Assembly (NCBI GenBank): GCA_903842455.1
Contig: CAIMLX010000162.1
Location: forward strand, 1 to 49,523
From: an uncultured Hyphomicrobiales bacterium
GTDB lineage: Bacteria; Pseudomonadota; Alphaproteobacteria; Rhizobiales; Devosiaceae
Direction: 5' to 3'
Length of the DNA stretch: 49,523 bases
Shown: piece after piece, positions 33,542 through 42,355 of the stretch
Position numbering within the stretch: position 1 is the first letter of the stretch
How the letters are laid out: the number at the start of each line of letters is the position of its first letter
Position numbers and translations under genes: made by a program
Notes under the pieces: model-generated
The model's input: only the letters and a program-made list of their open reading frames with translations
What the model was told of the DNA's origin: nothing
The model's database searches: none

Positions 33542-35505
33542 TCGGCCGCAACCCGCGCCTGCGAGGGCTTAGGCGCCCCGACCCGCAGCCGGCGATAGCT
33601 CAGCGACAGGAAGCCGGCGCCGGCCATCAGCACGCAGCCGAGCCAGATCAGCGTCACATACGGCTTGTACCAGAGCCGCACCACCGACTGCCCGTCGGCC
33701 TGCGGCTCGCCCAGCTGCAGGTAGAGCTGGCTGAAGCCGTAGGTCAGGATCGCGGCCTCGGTGGTCGGCATGCCGCTCGCGACGTAGGTGCGCCGCTCGG
33801 CCGCAGCGGTCCGCACCTCGCCGCCCGGCGAGGCGATCGAGAACGTGCCGGTGTCGGAGGTGAAGTTCGGTCCTTCCTCGTGGCGGATGCCCTGGAAGCT
33901 GACTTCATGCCCGGCAATGGTGGAGACCTGCCCTTCGGTCATCGTGGTCACAACTTCGACCTGCCAGGCGCTGGCGGCTACAATGCCGATGACCGACAGC
34001 CCCATGCCCAGATGCGCCAGGGCGGTCGCCCAGGCGGTGCGCGGCAGGCCGAACAGGCGGCGGAACGATGTGACCACGTCGGTGCGGAAGAACTTGGCGC
34101 GGTCGACAAGTTCGGCCAGCGCGCCGAAGCTCACCCAAAAGCCGAGCAGCAGGCCAAGCGGCGCCAGCGAGATCGAGGCGCCGGTCAGCGCGAAGCAGAG
34201 GATGGTGACGAACAGCGCCAGCCCCGCCGCCCCCGCCAGCCGTTGCGTCACCGCGATCAGGTCGCCGCGCTTCCAGCCGAGGAACGGGCCGAACGGCAGG
34301 ACGATCAGCAGCGGCACCATGATGATGCCGAAGGTGAAATCGAAGAACGGCGCGCCGACCGAAATCGTCTCGCCAGTCAGCGCATCGAGCAGCAGCGGGT
34401 AGAGCGTCCCCACCAGCACCGCCGCCGTCGCCGAGGCGAGGAACAGGTTGTTGAGGATCAGCGCGCCCTCGCGCGAAATCGGCGCGAACAGCCCGCCATG
34501 CTTCAGCGAGCCGGCCCGGAAGGCGAAGAGCGCAAACGCTCCGCCGATGAACAGCGCCAGCAGCGCCAGGATCACCATGCCGCGCGTCGGATCGGAGGCG
34601 AAGGTGTGGACCGAAGTCAGGATGCCCGAGCGCACCATGAAGGTGCCGAGCAGGCTGAGCGAGAAGGTGATGATGGAGAGAAAGATCGTCCAGATCTTCA
34701 GCGCATTGCGCTTTTCCATCACCAGCGCCGAGTGCAGCAGCGCGGTGCCCGCAAGCCACGGCATGAAGCTGGCATTTTCCACCGGGTCCCAGAACCACCA
34801 GCCGCCCCAGCCGAGCTCGTAGTAGGCCCAGTACGACCCCATGGCGATGCCGAGCGTAAGGAACGCCCAGCTGAACAGCGTCCACGGCCGCACCCAGCGC
34901 GCCCACGCCGCATCGATCTTGCCCGAGATCAGCGCCGCGATGGCAAAGCTGAAGCAGATCGAGAAGCCGACATAGCCGGCGTAGAGCAGCGGTGGGTGGA
35001 TCGCGAGGCCGATATCCTGCAGCACCGGATTAAGGTCCTGCCCCTCGAACGGCGCAGGCACGAGGCGTGCGAACGGGTTCGAGGTGAACAGCGTGAAGCC
35101 GAGGAATGCCGACGCCAGCAGGCTCTGCATTGCCAGAACCAGCGTCAGCAGGTCCTTGGGCAGGCTGCGGCCCGATGCGGCAACGGCGGCGCCCATGATC
35201 ACGAGGATCAGCACCCACAGCACCATCGAGCCTTCGTGGTTCCCCCACACGGCGGTGATCTTGTAGATCAGCGGCTGCAGCGAGAACGAATGGTCGGCGG
35301 CAAGCTTGAGCGAGAAATCCGAAACGACGAAGGCCTGGATCAGCGCGCCGAACGCCGCCGCCACCAGCAGGAACTGCAGCAAAGCCGCCTGCTGCAGGTA
35401 ACCGGCAAACGCGTCGCGCTTCCAGAACACCAGCCCCATCACCGCCGACACCGTGGCGATGGCGAAGGCCAGGATCAGCGCGAAATGTCCAAGCTCAATG
35501 CTCAT
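33538..35505 (-). CDS. ccmF: Haem lyase CcmF (CycK)
   Basis: 655 residues, polytopic inner-membrane protein with about 14-15 helices. It joins haem from CcmE to apocytochrome c. The tryptophan-rich haem-handling motif WGGWWFWDPVENASFMPWL is present, as are conserved periplasmic histidines (for example in WGNHEGSMVLWVL and SVHTFASDP). Length agrees with the family. Start ATG 35505. Separated from ccmE by 235 bases holding a large palindromic repeat, which is unusual, because ccmE and ccmF are normally close. Overlaps ccmH by four bases. Confidence 0.96.
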   Translation of the reverse strand: MSIELGHFALILAFAIATVSAVMGLVFWKRDAFAGYLQQAALLQFLLVAAAFGALIQAFVVSDFSLKLAADHSFSLQPLIYKITAVWGNHEGSMVLWVLILVIMGAAVAASGRSLPKDLLTLVLAMQSLLASAFLGFTLFTSNPFARLVPAPFEGQDLNPVLQDIGLAIHPPLLYAGYVGFSICFSFAIAALISGKIDAAWARWVRPWTLFSWAFLTLGIAMGSYWAYYELGWGGWWFWDPVENASFMPWLAGTALLHSALVMEKRNALKIWTIFLSIITFSLSLLGTFMVRSGILTSVHTFASDPTRGMVILALLALFIGGAFALFAFRAGSLKHGGLFAPISREGALILNNLFLASATAAVLVGTLYPLLLDALTGETISVGAPFFDFTFGIIMVPLLIVLPFGPFLGWKRGDLIAVTQRLAGAAGLALFVTILCFALTGASISLAPLGLLLGFWVSFGALAELVDRAKFFRTDVVTSFRRLFGLPRTAWATALAHLGMGLSVIGIVAASAWQVEVVTTMTEGQVSTIAGHEVSFQGIRHEEGPNFTSDTGTFSIASPGGEVRTAAAERRTYVASGMPTTEAAILTYGFSQLYLQLGEPQADGQSVVRLWYKPYVTLIWLGCVLMAGAGFLSLSYRRLRVGAPKPSQARVAAE

Positions 35506-35537
35506 CGGTAAGCCTCCGCACCCAGCCTTGCCACATC

Positions 35538-35708
35538 GCCTCCTCCCCCTTGGCGGGGGAGGATAGTGGAGCCTGGCGGCGTGCCGCCTGGCGAAACTGA
35601 GGAGAGGGGGTCAGCGCCCGTACTCGTACGCTGCCCCCCTCTCCTCAGCTCTGCTACGGCGCTGTCGCGCCAAGCGCCGCTATCCTCCCCCGCCAAGGGG
35701 GAGGAGGC
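35538..35708. repeat. Large palindromic repeat element inside the ccm operon
   Basis: 171 bases bounded by a perfect 29-base terminal inverted repeat (35538-35566 and 35680-35708); each end is itself nearly a hairpin (CCTCCCCCTTGGCGGGGGAGG). Inside, CTGAGGAGAGGGGG (35597-35610), plus a further CAGCG, pairs with its complement ending at 35648, making a 19-pair stem with one mismatch. No gene is encoded. Such palindromes are scattered in alphaproteobacterial genomes and are probably non-autonomous mobile elements. As part of the ccm mRNA it would form a very stable structure between ccmE and ccmF. Confidence 0.88.
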
Positions 35709-35740
35709 GCCGTTGCCATACCTGTCGTTCGACCCCATCC

Positions 35741-36265
35741 TCACGTCCCCGTCGCCGCGACGGTCTGTGCCAACGTGCGGGCCGCGCAGTTATCGTTCGC
35801 GAGCACCTCGGGGATCACGGCGCCATCCGCGTTCGCCTGGCGCTGCCACTCCCCGGTGGCCTTCAGCTTGTCGACGACTTCCTTGGGCATGTAGTTCTCG
35901 TCGTGCTTGGCGAGGACGTTGGACGCCGTGAACTTGCCGTCGATGGCCATCGCCCCCTCGACCACGACCCCCTGGTTGGAGCGGAACAGGTCGGGCAGCA
36001 ACCCGGTATAGGCCACGGTCATCTCGGTCGCGCCATCGGTGACGATGAAATCCGTGGTTTCGTCAGCCCGCGAACAGGAATTCTCCTTCACCAGCCCGCC
36101 CAGCCGGATCGGCGTTCCAGCCGCGATCTGCTTTTCGCGGATTTCGCTCGGCGAATAGAAGAACACGATCTGGTCGCGCAGCGCAAAGAAGATCAGTCCG
36201 GCGGCAACCACGAGCACAGTGCCGAGGCCGGCGATGATCGAGAGGCGTTTCTGCTTACGGGTCAA
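35741..36265 (-). CDS. ccmE: Periplasmic haem chaperone CcmE (CycJ)
   Basis: 174 residues: N-terminal membrane anchor (about 8-29), OB-fold domain, and the haem-binding motif LAKHDENYMPKEV with the covalent haem ligand His121 and axial Tyr125. It carries haem from CcmABCD to CcmF. The tail beyond residue 135 is long and of low complexity, as often in alphaproteobacteria. The start overlaps the ccmI stop as ATGA. A palindromic repeat begins shortly after its stop. Confidence 0.96.
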   Translation of the reverse strand: MTRKQKRLSIIAGLGTVLVVAAGLIFFALRDQIVFFYSPSEIREKQIAAGTPIRLGGLVKENSCSRADETTDFIVTDGATEMTVAYTGLLPDLFRSNQGVVVEGAMAIDGKFTASNVLAKHDENYMPKEVVDKLKATGEWQRQANADGAVIPEVLANDNCAARTLAQTVAATGT

Positions 36266-37338
36266 TTGCTTGCCACCAATCCATTGTCTGCCGCCAGAAC
36301 ATCCAGTTCGGTCCGCGCACTGGCGTCCGGAAAGGCCTTGCGGGCCGCGTCATACGCCTCTTGCGCCAGTTCGTCTTGACCCTGGACAAGCCGCGAGCGC
36401 ACCAGCCGCGTCCATTCCTCGATCGTACCGCCATTCTGCGCGAGCCGCGCCGCGAGGCCATCGACCATCGCCGCCACTGCGGTTGCATCGGGCAGCGCCG
36501 CGTCCCCGTCAAGCGCCGCCACCGCCGCTTCGAGCCCGGCCTGGACATTGGGCAGCCACGGTTCGTCGCCCTTGCCCAGCGCGATCAGGGCTTCCCATTG
36601 GCCCTTGGCGGCCTCGAAGTCGCCGCGCTGCATCGCCTCGCCGGCAATATAGTAGCGCGAACGGACATGCGCCGGGTCGCGTGCCGCGGCACTTTCGAAC
36701 AGCGTCAGCGGCTCGCCCGTGGCACTACCGCCCGCCGCCAGCATCAAGGCTTCGCCGAGGTCGGTTTCCCGATCGGCAGTCGGACCGTCGAGCGCTATCA
36801 CCCGACGCAGCGCCGCGGCCGCGTCGTCGAAGCGGCCAAGCTGCATGTAGGCCGGCGCGATCACCGTCCAGCCCTGCAATTCGTCGGGGGTCTGCTGCAG
36901 GCGCTTCTCGATCTGCGCCACGGCGGCATCGAGCGTCATCTCCGTGGGGGGCATGTCGACGCGGGCCTCGAGCGGGGCTGCCGGGACCTCCGGCCGCCCG
37001 ATGGCGGCATAGACGCCTACGCTCAGCAGCGCCGTCGCTGCCACGGCAACGCCGACGAGCAACTGGCGCTGTGCCCTGGTGCCGGTGGTCGCCGGCGTTT
37101 CCGCCTTCACCCGCATCACCTCGCGAGCCACCTCGCCGCGGGCCGCGATGGCCTCGGCGGGTTCAAGGCGGCCAAGCGCGGCGTCGGACTCGATTTCACG
37201 CAGCTGCTGCTTCAGGTGCGCGAGTTCGGGCGACTCGTCGGGCTCGGCCGGCGCATTGCCCCGGCGCCCCGCACCGGCATAGTAGAGCGCGGCGCAGGCA
37301 ATGGCGGTAACGAGTAGAGCAAGCAGCCAAAAAAGCAT
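36262..37338 (-). CDS. ccmI: Cytochrome c maturation protein CcmI (CycH)
   Basis: 358 residues. Two N-terminal transmembrane helices (about 1-20 and 92-113) flank a cytoplasmic loop with a leucine-zipper-like stretch (ELAHLKQQLREIESDAALGR). The periplasmic remainder has TPR-like repeats (GWTVIAPAYMQLGRFDDAAA; RSRYYIAGEAMQRGDFEAAK) that hold apocytochrome c C-termini for CcmF/CcmH. ATG 37338 is chosen because MLFWLLALL begins the first helix; an in-frame codon at 37410 lies in the divergent promoter region. It is first in the operon, overlapping ccmE by four bases. Confidence 0.93.
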   Translation of the reverse strand: MLFWLLALLVTAIACAALYYAGAGRRGNAPAEPDESPELAHLKQQLREIESDAALGRLEPAEAIAARGEVAREVMRVKAETPATTGTRAQRQLLVGVAVAATALLSVGVYAAIGRPEVPAAPLEARVDMPPTEMTLDAAVAQIEKRLQQTPDELQGWTVIAPAYMQLGRFDDAAAALRRVIALDGPTADRETDLGEALMLAAGGSATGEPLTLFESAAARDPAHVRSRYYIAGEAMQRGDFEAAKGQWEALIALGKGDEPWLPNVQAGLEAAVAALDGDAALPDATAVAAMVDGLAARLAQNGGTIEEWTRLVRSRLVQGQDELAQEAYDAARKAFPDASARTELDVLAADNGLVASN

Positions 37339-37483
37339 GTGCAGTAATCCTGCCCCGACGACGCGAACTGAAGACGCGCCGATATAATGGCATTCGGGCG
37401 GAATATGCACCGGTGCACATCAAAGTGTGGGAGGCGCATTGCCGCACTCCGCTACAAGGGACGCAATTCGCCTCGGGGACGGC

Positions 37484-38551
37484 ATGCAGGACGACGCCTA
37501 CGACAACCTGATCATCGGCTCGCCGCCGCTCGCTGGCCTTGTCGCGGGCCTGTTGCGGCGCGAGCACGGCAAGCGCGTGTGCCTTGTCGCCGAGCCCTAC
37601 TCCTCTTACGGGCTGGAGCGGCGGTTCGATTGCAGCATCGAGCCCATCACCCGCCCGCAGACGCTGATTCTCCTCAAGCGCCTGGCCGCTGAAACGCTGA
37701 AGCTGGTCAACGGCATCGGCAGGAACCTGACCGACAAGGTCGATCCGCTGCTCGTCGCCGAGAGCCCGGCCAGCCGGGCGGTGCTGGGACACTTCCAGCA
37801 CCTCGGCCAGTTGCTCGGAATGGAGATCGAGCGGGCCGCCGACCGGTCGATCGGCGAGGCCAGCCTGGTGCGGGTGCGCGGCCAGCACCTCATCGCGCAC
37901 CATCGCTTCGCCCCGGCGCTCGAAGCCTGGCTCGACCAGGCCGAAGTCCGGCGTATCGAGCCCGCTGGGGCCGAGATCACCCTGCGCAAGGATGGCACGG
38001 CCCGGGTCGTCGCCAACGGCCGCGCGGCTGAAGCAGCCACGGTGCTGCTCGCCGACGACGCCGCGGTCCTCGGTCACCTCAGACCCGATGCCTGGGACCG
38101 GTCGATCGTCCGCACGGCATCGACTGCCCTGCTGCTGCAGCCGGCAAAGCCCGCGCCGACCGGCTTCAGCCTGTGGCTCGATCGCAGCCTCATGCTGCGC
38201 CAGGAGGCCAAGGGCCCCTTGGCCGCCACGCTGACGGGCGAGCGCGGCACGGTCGAGGCCCGGGTGGCCGGCGCCACTACGCGTTCGCTGCCGCTCCGCC
38301 GGGCCGGCGAGGCGCGCGTCGATTCGCTCGCGACCAGCGATGGCGCCCCGCTCCTGGCCCCCGCGCGCGGCATCAAGGTCATGCACCTCGCGGGCTTCGG
38401 GCTGAGCGGGGCCTTCTTCGCCCCGGCCATCGCCCGGCACCTCGCGGGCATAGCGACCGAGGAGGAGGTGGCGTGGTTCACGGCGCACGGTGCCACGCGC
38501 GGCAACCTGCGCCTCAACGCCGCCGACTACGCCCTGGCCGCCATCGCATGA
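37484..38551 (+). CDS. Putative FAD-dependent oxidoreductase subunit, unrecognised family
   Basis: 355 residues. The N-terminus (DNLIIGSPPLAGLVAGLLRR, then KRVCLVAEP) looks like a dinucleotide-binding fold in which the usual GxGxxG has become GSPPLAG. The end (GIKVMHLAGFGLSGAFFAPAIARHLAG) resembles the second FAD contact of glutathione-reductase/DAO-type flavoproteins, where LxGxGxxG is followed by a helix. The middle was not recognised. It is coupled by an ATGA overlap to a SoxA-like gene, so the two likely form a complex. Start ATG 37484; an in-frame GTG at 37427 gives an unlikely extension. Divergent from ccmI across 145 bases. Function unknown. Confidence 0.65.
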   Translation: MQDDAYDNLIIGSPPLAGLVAGLLRREHGKRVCLVAEPYSSYGLERRFDCSIEPITRPQTLILLKRLAAETLKLVNGIGRNLTDKVDPLLVAESPASRAVLGHFQHLGQLLGMEIERAADRSIGEASLVRVRGQHLIAHHRFAPALEAWLDQAEVRRIEPAGAEITLRKDGTARVVANGRAAEAATVLLADDAAVLGHLRPDAWDRSIVRTASTALLLQPAKPAPTGFSLWLDRSLMLRQEAKGPLAATLTGERGTVEARVAGATTRSLPLRRAGEARVDSLATSDGAPLLAPARGIKVMHLAGFGLSGAFFAPAIARHLAGIATEEEVAWFTAHGATRGNLRLNAADYALAAIA

Positions 38552-40512
38552 AGAACCAGCCCCACCGCCTTCACGCGGACGCAAGGCACGGCCTCGGCGG
38601 TACGGAACTCGACCGCTCGCAGCCGTTGCGCTTCCGCCTCAATGGCCGCGAGGTGAGCGGGTTCGCAGGCGATACGGTGCTGTCCGCGGCGCTCGCCAAC
38701 GGCATCCAGTCGGCCGGCCGGCATGGCGACATCCCGCTCGCGCTCGACGAAACCTTTGCGCCACTGATCGCCACCCGGACCAGTGGAGCGCTGCCCATGG
38801 ACCGGACGCCCGCCATCGACGGGGCGGAGTTCACCACCATCGGCAGCCGCCGCGACCCGATCGGCTCGAGCGGCCTGCTTGGCGCCGTGCGCAACCTGAT
38901 GGTCGGCCCGAACCGCACCCTCAACCACCGCTACGGCGACGTTCCGCCGGCGCCCGAGCCCTGGCGCAGCGCGCCCACGGAGGACCACCTCACCGCCGAG
39001 TTCGCCATCATTGGTGGCGGGGTCGCCGGGCTTGCTGCGGCGGGCGCGATCGCTGCCGCGGGCAAGACCGCGGTGCTGATCGAGCGTGCCGGCAGTCTCG
39101 GCGGCGCCATCCGCTTCTTCGGCGCCGTGGAGGCCGAGGATTCCCCCGACGAGACGCTCGCCGGCCTGATGCGGGGCCTCGAGGGCAACGCCGCCGTCAC
39201 CCGCCTCACCGGCGCCGAAGCCTTCAGCATCGACGGCGGCACAGTGAAGGTGCACCAGGTCAAGGCGGAGGGGACGCGCCTCGTCTCGCGCGTCATCGCG
39301 GTCACGGCTGGCACCATCATCCTCGCCACCGGAGCGCTCGAGCGCCTGCCGGTGTTTGCGGGCAACCGCGCACCCGGGGTCATCGGCGCCCTCGCCGCCC
39401 ACCTCCGGGCCCGGCGGCACGGCATCTGGGTCGGCCGGCGCGTCATCGTCAACACGCCGCACAGCTTCGCCTATCGGCTGGCGCTGCAGGCGGCCGATGC
39501 CGGCATCGACGTGCAGCGCATCGTCGATACCCGCATCAATCCGCATTCGCGCTTCGTCGATTTCGCCAAGGCCAGCGGTATCACGCTGGGGTCCGGCCTC
39601 GTCGCCAGCCGCGCCGATGCGATCAAGCGCAACGAGCCCGGCCTGCGCGTCGGCTTCGCCGTCGCCATCGACGATATCGCGCAGGACAGCCAGACCATCG
39701 AGACCGACACGCTGATCGCGGCCGGCGGCTGGCAGCCCGACCTGACGCTGTGGCTCTCGGCCGGTGGCAGCGTCGCCTGGGACGCGCCGAACCACTGGCT
39801 CGGCCCCCGCGGGACGCGCGAAAACCTGGTGCTTGTCGGTTCGGCAGCCGGTTGGCGCACCACCACCGCCGCCATCGGCAGCGCCCGCGCCGCGGTTGCC
39901 ACCGCCCTCGGCAAGCCGCCCGTCCCGTTCGAGGATATCCGCATCGACGCCCTGTTCGAGACGCCGGACGCGCCGACTCCGGTGGCGCCGAGACGGGTCA
40001 CCGGCCCGGCCTATCTCGATCGGGGCATCAGCCTCGTCACCCGTCGCTCCGCCGCGCCCGACCTGGCGCAGCACCCCGTGGCGCTCAGCCTCGGCGATAT
40101 CGCCGCCGCAGTGCAGATCGGCGCCATGGAGCCACGCGATGCCGGCCCCGTGGCGGCCGAACGCGGCGGCATTTCGGGCGATATCCTGGGTGGCAGCTGG
40201 ACCGTTCCGGCAGTGCCGGCCGCCGCGGGCACGCCACCCATCCCAGCCTATCTCACCGGCCGATTCGGCTCAAAGCCGCAGGTCTGCGTCGTGACCGCGT
40301 TCGATCCGCGTCACTTCGAGCCGGGCTGCCTGATGTTCGAGCGCTCCGAACACCTCGACCCGCTCAAGGCGATCGGCGTCGTCTACGCCCCAGCGCCGGC
40401 CGGCGCTCCGGGCGGCATTGCGGTCATCGGCACGCTACCGCCCGATGGAACGCTGTTCGTGCGCGACAGCAGCGGCGCGGTCTCGTCGAAGGCGGAGAAA
40501 CTGAAGCTTTAG
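38548..40512 (+). CDS. SoxA-like FAD/NAD oxidoreductase lacking the folate domain
   Basis: 654 residues. The first 100 match the N-terminal domain of sarcosine oxidase alpha (ELDRSQPLRFRLNGREVSGF, then AGDTVLSAALANGIQSAGR), without cysteines for an iron-sulfur cluster. A FAD/NAD-binding module follows (AEFAIIGGGVAGLAAAGAIA at about 151-170, ATGALERLPVFAGN, TLIAAGGWQPDLTLW). SoxA proteins are about 1000 residues and end in a GcvT-like tetrahydrofolate domain; here the protein stops after a short Cys-containing tail (QVCVVTAFDPRHFEPGC), so that domain is absent. SoxB, SoxD and SoxG are not nearby. Coupled to the preceding flavoprotein gene. Oxidation of an N-substituted amino acid, with electrons to NAD or the membrane, is a guess. 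Confidence 0.8.
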   Translation: MKNQPHRLHADARHGLGGTELDRSQPLRFRLNGREVSGFAGDTVLSAALANGIQSAGRHGDIPLALDETFAPLIATRTSGALPMDRTPAIDGAEFTTIGSRRDPIGSSGLLGAVRNLMVGPNRTLNHRYGDVPPAPEPWRSAPTEDHLTAEFAIIGGGVAGLAAAGAIAAAGKTAVLIERAGSLGGAIRFFGAVEAEDSPDETLAGLMRGLEGNAAVTRLTGAEAFSIDGGTVKVHQVKAEGTRLVSRVIAVTAGTIILATGALERLPVFAGNRAPGVIGALAAHLRARRHGIWVGRRVIVNTPHSFAYRLALQAADAGIDVQRIVDTRINPHSRFVDFAKASGITLGSGLVASRADAIKRNEPGLRVGFAVAIDDIAQDSQTIETDTLIAAGGWQPDLTLWLSAGGSVAWDAPNHWLGPRGTRENLVLVGSAAGWRTTTAAIGSARAAVATALGKPPVPFEDIRIDALFETPDAPTPVAPRRVTGPAYLDRGISLVTRRSAAPDLAQHPVALSLGDIAAAVQIGAMEPRDAGPVAAERGGISGDILGGSWTVPAVPAAAGTPPIPAYLTGRFGSKPQVCVVTAFDPRHFEPGCLMFERSEHLDPLKAIGVVYAPAPAGAPGGIAVIGTLPPDGTLFVRDSSGAVSSKAEKLKL

Positions 40513-40514
40513 GG

Positions 40515-41723
40515 CTAGGAGACGCGGCGCTCGGCGCTGTCGCGGGCGCGCTTCAGCACATCGGCATATTCGCCGTTGAAGCGCAGCTCGGTCATCTTGA
40601 TCGCCGCATCGAGCCGCTGCCCGGTGACCCGGTCGGATGGATTGGAGCGGAACAGCTCGAGGTTGCGCTGCACGTGGATTTCGAGTGCCTGGCCCACCTG
40701 CTGCCAAGTCTGGTCGAACACGGCGTTCAGCGCCAGCGAGTCGCGGCAGTCACGCACCGTCGCGAGCACGTAGCAGCCGTTCAACGCTGCCAGCAACTGG
40801 TCGGGGTCCACCCGGTCGGTGCCCGCATGCCGGCGCAGCGCCAGGTTGATCGAGGGCCCGACATCCTTGAGCTTGGGTTCCACCAGTTCAGACACCGTTG
40901 TCGTCAGCCCGGCGGCGATCGACGACCAGCGCGACAGGCGGTTCAACTCGACAAAGCCCATCACCGCGCGCATCAGGCGGTGGAAGCGGTCGATGGCGCG
41001 GCACACCATGTCGATGTCGGCGAAGGCGCCATGCTGCTGCAGCGCCGGGATCTGCGCCTGGGCATGCGAAAAGATCGCATCGACCAGCGGTCCGAACCCG
41101 GCCCGGCTGATGGCCTGCTCGGTGGCGGCCCCGGAAATGCGGATCACCGCCTGCATCAGCTTGGTGGGATTGTTCACCTGCCCGACCGCGCCCTGCATCA
41201 GCACGGCGGTCACGGCATGGTCGTTCAGCGGCATGGACTGGAGCGCCATCGCCAGGCCGGCCTCGTCGCCGATGGAGTTGGCGGCCCGGCCGAAGCTCTG
41301 CGCCTTTTCAAGGAGATTCCGGCACTTGAGGGCGTTGCGCACCACCGCCATGCGGCCGTACGCGGCCTCACCGCCCACCTGCACGATCAGCCGGCGCTCG
41401 GCCTCGGCGTTCGCCGTTCCGGCAGTCACCGCGTCGCGGGCCCGCTGCAGAATTTCCGGCATGGCTCGATCGAGTGCCTCGCGCGCGGCCGGATCATCGG
41501 GCGGAAGGTCGAGCCGCATCAGGTCCGGCGCGATATCGCGCGAGAGCCAGGTCCAGACCGCCTGGGCGTGCGCTTCGGAGATCGCGCCGTCGAAGTCGAA
41601 CGTCGTCGGACCGGGGACCAGCACCGCGTCGATCAGCCCGTGAAACGGCCTGCCCGCATGCTCACGCGCCCGTCGCGTTGACGCGGCCTGCGACTTGTTC
41701 GGGCTGGCAGTGATTTCGGGCAT
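40515..41723 (-). CDS. Protein of unknown function
   Basis: 402 residues, no signal peptide or membrane helix, mostly helical by composition. Recognisable words include FHGLIDAVLVPGPTTFDFDG near the start, then ERRLIVQVGGEAAYGRMAVV and DIDMVCRAIDRFHRLMRAVM. No known domain could be assigned. ATG 41723 is preferred over the frame start at 41855, which has no similarity to coding sequence. Its stop is two bases from that of the convergent SoxA-like gene. The nearest same-strand neighbour upstream is a lipoprotein gene 100 bases away. It is a long intact frame with the local codon pattern, so it is surely real. Confidence 0.72.
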   Translation of the reverse strand: MPEITASPNKSQAASTRRAREHAGRPFHGLIDAVLVPGPTTFDFDGAISEAHAQAVWTWLSRDIAPDLMRLDLPPDDPAAREALDRAMPEILQRARDAVTAGTANAEAERRLIVQVGGEAAYGRMAVVRNALKCRNLLEKAQSFGRAANSIGDEAGLAMALQSMPLNDHAVTAVLMQGAVGQVNNPTKLMQAVIRISGAATEQAISRAGFGPLVDAIFSHAQAQIPALQQHGAFADIDMVCRAIDRFHRLMRAVMGFVELNRLSRWSSIAAGLTTTVSELVEPKLKDVGPSINLALRRHAGTDRVDPDQLLAALNGCYVLATVRDCRDSLALNAVFDQTWQQVGQALEIHVQRNLELFRSNPSDRVTGQRLDAAIKMTELRFNGEYADVLKRARDSAERRVS

Positions 41724-41823
41724 GTTTCCGTCGGGGGCAAGAGGTGCCAAAGCTCCGACAAACCTACCGCCCCGAAGTAAACAAACACTATCGATGCACG
41801 CTACGTTAACGCTGAGCGTGGCT

Positions 41824-42306
41824 TCAGCCGGCGACGCTCCAGGTGCCCGTCGCATCCTTGCAGGCGGTGCCCTGCTTGGTGAAGGCGGCGCCCGCGATCG
41901 TCACCACATGGGTGAAGTTGCGGCAGCTGGTATTGTTGACCTGCACATAGGGCCCGACCGTGACGCTGCCGGACGTAGTGCCGACCTTGCCCCAGTTGCG
42001 CGGCGCACCCGGGCGGCCGAAATTCAGCGCGTTGATCTGGGCGGTGGCGGCGTCGGCGCGGTCGATGCCCGACAGCCTGGCGTAGGCGCCGGCATCGACG
42101 AAGGCGCTGGCATCGCCCGCCGTCTGCGCGTTGACCGCGACCATCACCGGCTCGGCCGGCGCGACCGCTACCGGTGCAATCACCGATCCCGGCGTCGGCT
42201 GGATCGGCGTCGGCTGGGACTGGATGTCGGACGACGACGGACCCATACTGCAACCGGCCAGCAGGACGGCCAGGAGAAGCGGGGCGAAACGGATGGTCTG
42301 CTGCAT
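41824..42306 (-). CDS. Lipoprotein, surface-antigen (17 kDa type) like
   Basis: 160 residues with a signal peptide and lipobox LLAVLLAGC (lipidated Cys19), a Pro/Gln/Thr-rich linker (about 25-55), then a small domain with SVTVGPYVQVNNTSCRNFTH and a final GTACKDATGTWSVAG. The C-terminal part resembles the outer-membrane surface-antigen family known from Rickettsia and rhizobia, with two cysteines that may pair. Likely anchored in the outer membrane facing the periplasm. It lies 49 bases after the sensor kinase feuQ on the same strand and may be co-transcribed with it. Confidence 0.75.
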   Translation of the reverse strand: MQQTIRFAPLLLAVLLAGCSMGPSSSDIQSQPTPIQPTPGSVIAPVAVAPAEPVMVAVNAQTAGDASAFVDAGAYARLSGIDRADAATAQINALNFGRPGAPRNWGKVGTTSGSVTVGPYVQVNNTSCRNFTHVVTIAGAAFTKQGTACKDATGTWSVAG

Positions 42307-42355
42307 GGGTGCTCTATCGAAGCGGAGGGTGGCCGGGCCAAGGACGCCCTTGGCC

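Noticed and set aside
35538-35708. Palindromic repeats as CRISPR or tandem array
   Set aside because: There is a single pair of inverted ends with no regular repeat-spacer units and no cas genes.
38490-41681. Plus-strand open frame of 1063 codons across the SoxA-like gene and its neighbour
   Set aside because: It is an out-of-frame reading of the SoxA-like gene that continues antisense through the next gene; its product is an Arg/Pro/Gly-rich artefact with no domain.
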